Below are positions 9,615 to 17,246 of a DNA stretch of 17,246 nt, piece after piece. Numbering within the stretch: the first letter of the stretch is position 1; every line of letters starts with the position of its first letter. The DNA is taken from NCBI GenBank assembly GCA_027596945.1, contig JADGJH010000155.1, forward strand, positions 10,428 through 27,673, read 5' to 3'. The stretch is from Physocladia obscura. Lineage: Eukaryota; Chytridiomycota; Chytridiomycetes; Chytridiales; Chytriomycetaceae. Position numbers and translations under genes: made by a program. Below the pieces are notes generated by a model. The model ran no database searches, was not told the DNA's origin, and was given only the letters and a program-made list of their open reading frames with translations.

Positions 9615-9815
9615 ATGCCATCTACGCACAACCAGTCTGTTCTTTCCGTTATGAAGGTGGAGATCCAAGCGGACGAGACTTCATCCCAAAGAGCCAAATT
9701 AAATAATGCCGTTCCGTCTTCACTGTCCGCAGCATCTATCAAAAGCTCTAGCCCCAAGATTTCAAGCCCTATTTTCGTTTCAACGGCGATTAATGTGTTC
9801 AACCGTCATCTCTGA
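9615..9815 (+). CDS. Small protein of unknown function, NRHL family copy 2
   Basis: Intronless, 66 aa, with the same plan as its neighbour at 8917: Met-Pro start, Lys-Val-Glu at about residues 14-16, a Ser-rich low-complexity middle (SSLSAASIKSSSPKISS), and a conserved C-terminus SPIFVSTAINVFNRHL directly before TGA. The N-terminal half is much more diverged than the last 15 residues, so selection appears to act on the C-terminal end. It is hydrophilic, with no signal peptide, transmembrane segment or cysteine. AATAAA at 9910-9915 is 95 nt after the stop, almost exactly the spacing seen in copy 1. An antisense open frame (9548-9802) overlaps it and is considered a shadow. Confidence 0.6.
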   Translation: MPSTHNQSVLSVMKVEIQADETSSQRAKLNNAVPSSLSAASIKSSSPKISSPIFVSTAINVFNRHL

Positions 9816-10757
9816 TATTGCATTTGATATATTCCTTGACCAAACATCTTGTCTCTCCACTTTTTAGAAGGATGGCGAACTTGCGCCACTTTATCATACA
9901 CATATGTCAAATAAAATGAGATTATCTCGCATCTTTTTGTACAGTATTTGTCAATTTTTGGTTCTTTTGGCTAAATTCTGAAGCTGTGAGTTTTTTGATG
10001 GAGCTGAAAAAAAAAAATGAAAAAATGAAGAGATAAGAAAATCAAGAAATTGTGTTGCTGTGGAAATTCGAAGTACCCACAGCAGAAGCAAAAAAAATCT
10101 ACCAAAAACAAGAACTGTTTCAACCAGCAGATTTTTTTTTTAATACAACGACTACAAGTCAACGTATACATTCCATCTCCTAGTATCTCAATAAAATCCC
10201 AGTAATCAGCATCATCAATTGTAATGGATGGTTCTTGGGGCCTGTATTGTTTGCATTCCTGTCATTAATTTGTGTAATTCAATGGTTTAACTTGTAGATT
10301 ATGAAGTAATTGCAAAATTGTATTTAATGTTTAAATCGTATAAATTACTTTCATGGAGTAAGTAGTTTTGTCGATATAAATCAAGTATATTTATCCATCA
10401 AAGAAAATATCAAATTTATGAGATTTTAATCTTTCAAATGATCTATTTAAAGAGATATTAATCCTACGACAGGAAGCAACTGCGTGGATATAACAGGAAA
10501 TCTTACCATTTCAAATCACTTTTACTTAGGATAATGTGCCTCACACGAAAATGGCACCAAACTGAAGTCTCAAAATCTCAAAATCTAAAATTCCCCACAA
10601 ATTGTACTTGGCAATTTGGAAAATTAAGTTTCTTCAAAATCTCAAAACAATCAACCTCAAACTGGTTAGCCAAATTTCTTTTCCTTCTACCCTGTTTACC
10701 ATTTACTGGCCTTCCACACAATAGCCAAACCTGTCTAATATCGCTTGCTGTCAAGTA
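9816..10757. other. Intergenic, no convincing gene
   Basis: About 940 bp of AT-rich DNA between the second small gene and the HET-like gene. It includes the 3' UTR of the former, poly(A)/poly(T) tracts near 10007-10020 and 10131-10142, and the promoter of the latter. Open frames at 9971-10171 (minus) and 10534-10758 (plus) lack coding character. Confidence 0.5.
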
Positions 10758-12940
10758 ATGATGCAATTTCCATTGATGCAGAAAGGGAAAGTGATCACGT
10801 CTGCTGAAATCGATCCTGGGACAGTTTTGGATACGGATAGCCCGTATCCAGCAAAAAATCATTCGCTCTACAATGGAAGCAGCAAAAACGACGCTTCTAC
10901 AATCGTCCGAAGCTGGAGTGCAACCCAGCAACAAGAAACCCCCAAATTGAGCAGCAGCCACAACATCCAGTTTCTTTCTGACAACTTCGGAGACTTTATC
11001 AAAGTTCAACAGAAGACAAATTCAGACGGAAACAACACTAATGAAATTCGTGTTACTATCGTTAACACCTGCAATTGCACAATGTGTCAAAATAACTTTC
11101 AAGACCTTGCCAACAAGTCTATATTAAAGGCAGAAAGTAAGGAAACATTCGCGAAAGCCTTGGAAGAAATGAAATTGAAGCTTAAAAAAGTGGAAATAGA
11201 TGGTATAGCCAAAGATACTGATCTCTATTCCGACAAAGTCAAAGCCAGCCAAATTTATCCCAATGTTAAAAATACCTCATTCTACGAAAGCAGCTTCGAT
11301 GTTCTCAAAAATGTCGAACGAGGCAGAAGACACATTGAGACTTGGCCCTCACGACTTTATGAAGTAAAGCGTAACAAAACAGTTGGTGGAAAGGAAGGAA
11401 GAAAGTTCATTTGTATCTCGTATACTTGGCCAGACATCAGCCAAGTTCACAACGGTTGGTACATTCAAGACCTCACAGATGACCATAAATGGGAAGTCAA
11501 GTCCATTTCCAGGGAAGGATTAGCTCTCATCCTTTCTGCCATTGATAGAATTCCAAGAATTGATGATATTCTCGGAGGTGAAAAAGATGAAAAGCCAGAA
11601 CGATGGATTTGGAGTGACTCACTCTGTGTAGACCAAAGCGATCCATTTGATTTACAATCCGAAACTGCTCGTAGTGGGCACTATTATGCAACTTCTGAGC
11701 TCTGTTTGGTTGCACTTTGGAACAGAATCGACCCAAATGCCTTGAAATCTCAGGTTTTTTTTTGATTTTTTTTTTTTTTACGAACACAATTCAATTTCAA
11801 TCATTTTGTTTTCAGGTGACCAACTTTTTGAAATGGTGCACCAGGGCTTGGACTGCTCAAGAAGCTTTGCTTCCCACAAAGTTATACCTCCTTGCCCTCA
11901 CATTGAAAGAGGGATCTTTAATGCCAGAGGCATTTAACATCGACGAAGATGAAATTGAAGTCTTCACTGACTGGCTGGGAGGATCAAAGGAAGTCTCGGA
12001 ATCTCTCAGAAAAACCAGAAAGCTCAGACAGACTTTTCGTTACGGTATTGGGTTGTCTGATGCACTTTCGATAACGTTGAACAGAGAGTCCACCGTTGCC
12101 ACTGACAAAATTTATGCAGCCGCCACAATGTCACGGATTGTTGGTAGAATCGGAAATCGAGGAGAAGGGGTAGTTGATGCGCTTGATTGGGTTTATAGAC
12201 AACTTCTTCCAGTGGATCGAATCAAACTTGCACTGGTTTCCTGTCGTCCTAATTCAAACCTCGAAGGAGGTAGTTGGCTTCCTTCAAGTGCTCACATTTT
12301 TGATGGATATTCACTTGAAACTGAAAAGGATACTGTAAGCGCTATTGTTTCAAAGTATTTAAGAGGTCAACATTGCGAAGTCTTCACTACAACTTGCTGC
12401 GATATTGTTGTTATGCCTGATCGCAAGTGGAGCAAAGGAATATCCAATTTTGATCATTATGAACTTCCAAAAGATTATGCTCAATCCACTGTCATCGCAG
12501 ACAAACCAGACTCCTTCTACTGGGCCCAGGCATACATTAACCCCGGATTTGCTGCGAATGAACCTGTCAAGATCATGGCGAGTAACGGAATCTTTCAAGG
12601 AAGATATCGTTTTATTGCTGTTGGCAAACTAATGAAACCAACTGATCTTACTGAAAAAATGAAAGAAGAAGAAATGAAGAAGCTTCGTTCAGATGACGAT
12701 GTTGGTAAAGCGAGAGTCGAGAAGAAGCACGCTGCCTTGCTTGGAAACAAACATACCTTGGATAACGACTTTAAGCTCAAAATCACGGACCACGTTACTA
12801 AAGAATGTCAGATTGGTTTGCTCTTGGCTTATGTTGGCTCCAAAGGATCAGAATTTTGGAGTAAAGTTGGATTGACAATTGTGCCATCCAAAGACTTGGC
12901 AGACTGTGGACCCCATCATGAAGTTATCAAGTTGGGATAG
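10758..12940 (+). CDS. HET-domain-like protein (heterokaryon-incompatibility type)
   Basis: Two exons, 10758-11753 and 11816-12940, with a 62-nt intron (phase 0, strong pyrimidine tract before CAG), give about 706 aa. Three spaced motifs match the HET domain: FICISYTWPD (217-226; usually a-LSYTWG), WIWSDSLCVDQSD (283-295; usually WIDALCINQ-D), and RAWTAQEALL (342-351; usually R-WT-QE). The residues between them include tyrosine and tryptophan positions expected for this TIR-like fold. The roughly 210-residue N-terminal part (with a CNCTMC stretch and a Lys/Glu helix) and the C-terminal 350 residues, which include an acidic/basic charged helix near 635-660, are not assigned to any family I know. 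HET proteins trigger non-self or cell-death responses in other fungi; a role here is inference. The start could be either of two adjacent ATGs, or a further 5' exon may exist. Confidence 0.65.
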
Positions 12941-14473
12941 AAAGCAAAAAGGTTTGATTGGACCTGTATCAATGTCAGATCTGTTTTTGAACATGATAAT
13001 TTTTGAACAAACACCAATATTTCTAACATTCATTAAGATGGAGCACTAAGCACAGAAGAATTTGAAACAATTTGTGTGTCATAAGTAGATTTGCAACAGG
13101 TAGTGAAATTTCGGAAGAGCTGTTAACACAGGGACAAAAGCAAATCTCGTTACAATGTCTTTGATTCATAATGCACCACAACCCCTGCTCACTGTGAGTT
13201 TGCAATGTTCACTGGTATTAAACTACTCTATACAACCGCTGTGCTATGGAAAAAGTACACCCCTTTTTTCAAACAGGAGCCATTGAAAATATTCAGCGGC
13301 AATGAACTTTTTCATATGAAATATAAAACGCCTCAGTAGGAAAAAAGTTTTTAGTGCGGAACTTTTCGATAATAATATTTAAATTTTCACTGAGATAGTG
13401 GCATCCATATGACAACTGTGATAGTTCAAGCAGCTTCAAGTTCAAAGGTTGTTTCTAGTGAGGTGAGACAAAATGCAAAAAATCAAGAAAATATATCTGT
13501 GCTCTCACAAGCTTAAATATTCTGAAAAATGACTGAATACTGCAATCTGGGTGAGAAAGTCTTTGAGAATAACACCTGTACTTCTCAATTCTATTTTATT
13601 TTCTCCGGAGCATCTGCTTATAAAATCCGGAGCAATAATTAATACCTGGGCTTGATTACAGAAGAAAATTTATCACTAGGAGATAGTTACATCATCACAC
13701 TGTGAGAAACGGATTGGTAAAGGCAGGAAGATTTTTTTCTGATTAATATATTAATGCAGATGACCAAAAACAAACCAAGTGAATAAAACAATACCAAGAA
13801 CTTATTTGAACCTCATGTAGAAATAAATGATGCTGCCCTAACTCATGCCACTCTTGGTAATATATCTCTTTGTCGCAACTTTAATAAAATAAATTAAAAC
13901 AAAAACAATGTAGTCACAAAAGACATTCATGGCAGACAAGTATATTTCTCAGCTCTAGTCAAAAAAATTGCCCAACCTTCCAGCTTGCCAGATGGTGAAA
14001 GGTTTGCTGTCTTGGCTAAAATCAGATGTAATGACAAATACACTTGTATTGACAAACTTTGCACCAGAAGCCACCACTGCAATTTGTTCACTTTTCAAAG
14101 ATGGTGGTGTGGCGTTTGTTCAGAGAGAGCAGTGAATCAGGGATTTGGATGGAGTTGGCATAAATAATTCTGAATATCTAACACCATTTCTTATTTTTTT
14201 TTTTTTTTTTTGTCTCAATTTTTATAAATACATAAATAAATTCTATTTATTTCATATCTCAAATTGAATGAGTCACATATAGATGTGTCATATCATTTAG
14301 TCTTCAAAATCTTTTCTGTACCTTTGATGTGAAGTCCAGTTTTTGCTCAACATTCCCTTTATCATTGACAGTTTGACTTGCAAGATTTTTTTTGATTTTC
14401 GTCAATTTTTAGTTCAAAAGATGTTTTTTTTCAGGTTTCTTTGAACCTTTGTTCCAATCAAAAAAAGAAAAAA
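12941..14473. other. Long intergenic region without a convincing gene
   Basis: About 1.5 kb. It contains the 3' end of the HET-like gene and the oxidase promoter. Several open stretches of about 50-58 codons exist (plus 13111-13286; minus 13505-13663 and 13955-14119) but none has a start, splice context or recognised motif. An AATAAA-rich stretch occurs near 13882. An 8-bp AT-only inverted repeat with a 3-nt loop lies at 14234-14252, and a T run near 14195-14210. No RNA gene or transposon ends seen. Confidence 0.45.
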
Positions 14474-17141
14474 ATGAAGCTTCCACTGCCACTCTCACTC
14501 TCACTGTCACTGTTACTGTCCCTAACACGGCTGTTTGTTGCGGCGGACGTTTCTTCCTGTCTTTCCGCCGCCACTTCCGCCGTTGACTTTGGCCCACACT
14601 CCGAGCCATCCTTCCAGTCTGCGCTTGCCGACCAGTATAACCAAGACGCGCTGGGCTCAACAATTCCTCTGGCCTTTACTTATCCCACTTCAGAAAGCGA
14701 GGTAATACCCTGATTCAAATTCACGTTCTTTCCTTTTTTAACACAAGAACAATTACAAGATCTCCGCCATTGTGGAATGCGCCGCAGAATATTCTACACC
14801 TATTGTGGCTCGCTGCGGAGGCCACTCGTACGAATCATTCTCTGTCATTGAAAATGGAATCGTTGTCGACCTGCAAAATTTTCTGGACATAACGATTGAC
14901 TCGTCCTCCCAGACGGTTACTATCGGTGCTGGAAACTGGCTAGGGAAAGTCTATGTTACACTCGAAGATCAAGGATTCACGCTGCCAGGTGGCGACTGTC
15001 CTCATGTGGGCATCGCTGGACACACGATGGGTGGCGGCTTTGGGCTATTTTCGAGACAACTTGGGTTAATGGTTGACGCGCTTTTGGAAGTGCGATTAAT
15101 TGATGCGACTGGTACTCTTCGAGTTGTGAATGCGCAAACAGATTATGATTTATTTTGGTACATACCCTATTTGTAATAATCTTTTTTGAAGACTTGAACC
15201 TCATATAAATTTAGGGCGATTCGTGGTGCTGGTGCAAACAACTTTGGAATAATCACTTCGTTCAAGTTCCATATATTCCCTCTCCCGTCCTCTCAAATCG
15301 GCTATCAAGTATACACCTGGAACGACGGATCTCAACGAAAAGAAATAATAAATCTTTTTACAGCAAACAGCGCGTTGTTTTCCGCCGAAATCACTGCATC
15401 GATCTACACATCATCCGCCAGCAGTCCAATTTCACTCACAGTTGTGTCATGGGGCAACGACTTTTCCGATACGAAATATCAATCAATGATTTCCTCTTTG
15501 CCAAGCGGATACTCACTCCAAACTGCAGTCACATCCGGATACGTTGATTTGATCCTCCTGATATGGTCATGGAAAGGATGGACCCGCGACAGCCTGTTAG
15601 ATCGCTCAGCGATTCTAGAATCTGGCAGCTTCAAATCAACGTCCCTATACTCCCAATCCACGTTTTCCAGTGCCGGATTAACAGCATTGATTGATGATGG
15701 TCTTATCAGCAACAACGCATACTCAGCATCTCTCGAAATTGACAGCTGGGGCGGCGCAATCGCGGCAGTTCCATTGAACGCAACTTCGTTTATCCATCGT
15801 GGTGCGACGTTCATTGGATACCAGGCATCGGTAACTACATATTCTGGCAGCACGGCTGAAGCCGACGCGTTGGAGTCGTGGAGAAGCTCGCTTTCGTCGT
15901 ATGTTGTTAACGAGGCATACCAAAACTATATTGACAGCAATGTGCCGCAAGACGCGTATTATGGTGCTGCAAATTTACCTGTTTTGCAAAGTATCAAGAA
16001 TCGCTTGGATCCAAACAATGTCTGGTATTATCCGGGTGGGTTCAAGGCCAATGTTCTTCCAACGCCGGCACCAGGATCAACAACTTCTTCAACGTCATCG
16101 TCAACAACAACAACAACATCTTCATCCACAAAAACTTCCAAGTCCACTTCATCAACTACCAAATCATCATCATTGTCAACAACCACCACTACTACCAGCA
16201 CAACAACAATAACAACTACAACTACAACAACTACAATAGCAACTTCTCAAAGCTCGGGCGTATGCGCAGCGCCATGGGAGTCTTCAAAGGCATACACCAC
16301 TGGGACCCAAGCCAGCGTCAACAACATCAACTATGTGGCAACATACTGGACTCAAGGTGTAAACCCATCCACAGCCCTGCAATACGGGGGCTGGAATTTA
16401 GTAGGCGCCTGCAGTAACAGCGGTGCCTCGTCAGCAACATCTACACAGAAAATTTCATCAACCTCCAAAACTACTACCTCCACTAGTAGTACCACCACAA
16501 CCACAACCACAACCGCAACAACATCAAAAGCGACCACCACAACTACAGCAACATCAAAAACAGCCACGACCACCACTTCCACAACAACCGCAACTGCGAC
16601 TTCTCAAAATTCGGGTGTCGCATGCGCAGCGCCGTGGGACTCTTCAATAGCATACACTGCTGGCACTCAAGCCAGCGTCAACAACAATAACTATGTGGCA
16701 ACATACTGGACTCAAGGTGTAAACCCGTCCACAGCCCCGCGATACGGGGGTTGGGATCTAGTAGGCGCTTGCAGTAACAGTGGTGGTGGCGGTGGTGGTG
16801 GAATTGTTTCTTCTTCGTCATCCACACACGGAATTGTTACAACAACAACAACAACAACGAAAACAACAACAACGACAACAACAAAAACGACGAAAACAAC
16901 TGCGACAACATCGAGCGGTGGCGGTACCACGACATGTGCGGCGGCGTGGAGCGCTGTACAGGTTTACACAAACGGAATGCAGGCGAGTGTTGATGGAATT
17001 AATTATGTGGCAACGTATTGGACGCAAGGCGTGAATCCGTCGACGGCCCCGCTGTATGGCGGTTGGAGTTCTCTTGGGCTGTGTTCGGGGGGCGTATCGT
17101 CGTCTTTTGCCGAGAAAGTGGCTTTGAATGGCTGGTTTTGA
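14474..17141 (+). CDS. Secreted FAD-linked oligosaccharide oxidase (BBE/AA7 type) with three CBM5/12-like chitin-binding modules
   Basis: Exons 14474-14701, 14760-15157, 15215-17141 (introns 58 and 57 nt) encode 850 aa. Residues 1 to about 24 are a signal peptide (MKLPLPLSLSLS...FVAAD). The FAD-binding domain has ARCGGHSYESF with His98 and GGDCPHVGIAGHTMGGGFG with Cys156, the two residues that bind FAD covalently in berberine-bridge-type oxidases, then SRQLGLMVDALLEVRLI and IRGAGANNFGIIT. The C-terminal BBE element is present (YYGAANLPVLQSIKNRLDPNNVWYYPGGF, to about 490). A Thr/Ser linker follows, then three modules of 50 residues at 559-608, 679-728 and 783-832, separated by Thr-rich linkers. 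Characterised AA7 enzymes oxidise the reducing end of gluco- or chito-oligosaccharides, making H2O2. The chitin-binding modules suggest chito-oligosaccharides as substrate, an inference. The domain is near the usual 470-500 residue length; the appended modules are unusual. Confidence 0.85.
16263..16412 (+). other. CBM5/12-like module 1 of the oxidase
   Basis: Fifty codons from Cys to Cys: CAAPWESSKAYTTGTQASV, then NYVATYWTQGVNP and GGWNLVGAC. The pattern W...Y..G..V...NY.A.YWT.G..P..GGW is that of small chitin-binding (ChtBD3/CBM5_12) modules; aromatic residues of the YWT segment would form the binding face. The flanking Cys pair is likely disulfide-bonded. Confidence 0.75.
16623..16772 (+). 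other. CBM5/12-like module 2 of the oxidase
   Basis: Same length and pattern as module 1 and nearly identical at the DNA level over most of it, including silent positions (for example the AACTATGTGGCAACATACTG stretch in both). This indicates a recent duplication or gene conversion. Confidence 0.75.
16935..17084 (+). other. CBM5/12-like module 3 of the oxidase
   Basis: Again 50 codons with CAAAWSAVQVYTNGMQASV, NYVATYWTQGVNP and GGWSSLGLC. The protein core is identical to modules 1 and 2 but codons differ (AATTATGTGGCAACGTATTG), so it is the older copy. Only 17 residues follow it. Confidence 0.75.
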
Positions 17142-17246
17142 GGATTACTACTTGGATTAATTTTTACTGACACTTTTTTTTTTTTTTTTTTTTTTTAATT
17201 ATTTTTTAATTTTTTTAAAAAAAAATACGGAATTTTTATTTTTATT
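17142..17246. other. 3' flank with long poly(T) tract to window edge
   Basis: A run of 23 T at 17174-17196, followed by further A/T homopolymers. It holds the oxidase 3' UTR; no clear AATAAA is visible before the window ends. Homopolymer length is prone to assembly error. Confidence 0.6.

Noticed and set aside
9922..10171. Possible minus-strand mini-gene: ATG at 10171 with Cys-containing start, long pyrimidine tract and CAG at 10006-10004, short second exon
   Set aside because: It would encode only about 45 aa, the donor is weak, and A/T homopolymers make a pyrimidine tract easy to find by chance.
14234..14252. Perfect 8-bp inverted repeat
   Set aside because: It is made only of A and T in an AT-rich spacer, so chance is a sufficient explanation; a 3-nt loop terminator has no meaning for a fungal gene.
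16081..16920. CRISPR-like or tandem-array signal
   Set aside because: The repetition is a coding Thr/Ser linker plus three in-frame protein modules, not spaced identical repeats.
16352..17034. Val-, Gln- and Cys-rich open frames over the oxidase linkers
   Set aside because: They are shadows of the ACA/ACC-repeat Thr linkers in other frames.

Overview
The window looks like nuclear DNA from a filamentous or early-diverging fungus. Protein genes are interrupted by short spliceosomal introns (about 46-107 nt, GT...AG), intergenic DNA is AT-rich, and several families are fungus-typical: a Zn2Cys6 transcription factor, an MNN1-type (GT71) mannosyltransferase, a HET-like protein, and a secreted oxidase with chitin-binding modules on Thr/Ser linkers. 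A chitin-degrading chytrid would fit this mixture, but that is inference. All exon models below were built by hand from splice sites, codon phase and remembered family motifs; no search was run.

Layout, left to right: (1) the 3' part of an ISWI chromatin-remodelling ATPase (+, HAND-SANT-SLIDE end, nine exons seen); (2) convergent to it, a complete five-exon GT71 alpha-mannosyltransferase (-); (3) a probable multi-spanning membrane protein gene (-) whose exons I could only partly resolve; (4) divergent from it across about 110 bp, a three-exon eEF1A lysine methyltransferase of the EEF1AKMT4 type (+); (5) a two-exon Zn2Cys6 regulator (+); (6) a tandem cluster of tiny related genes: one decayed copy and two intact copies (67 and 66 codons) with a shared C-terminal motif ending Asn-Arg-His-Leu and a shared upstream element; (7) a two-exon HET-domain-like protein of about 706 aa (+); (8) about 1.5 kb with no convincing gene; (9) a three-exon, 850-aa secreted FAD oxidase (BBE/AA7 type) carrying three CBM5/12-like chitin-binding modules (+), then AT-rich sequence to the window edge.

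The genes do not form an obvious pathway; this is an ordinary eukaryotic neighbourhood. The least explained items are the tiny tandem gene family, the HET-like protein with its long unassigned flanks, the membrane-protein gene, and the unusual domain architecture of the oxidase.
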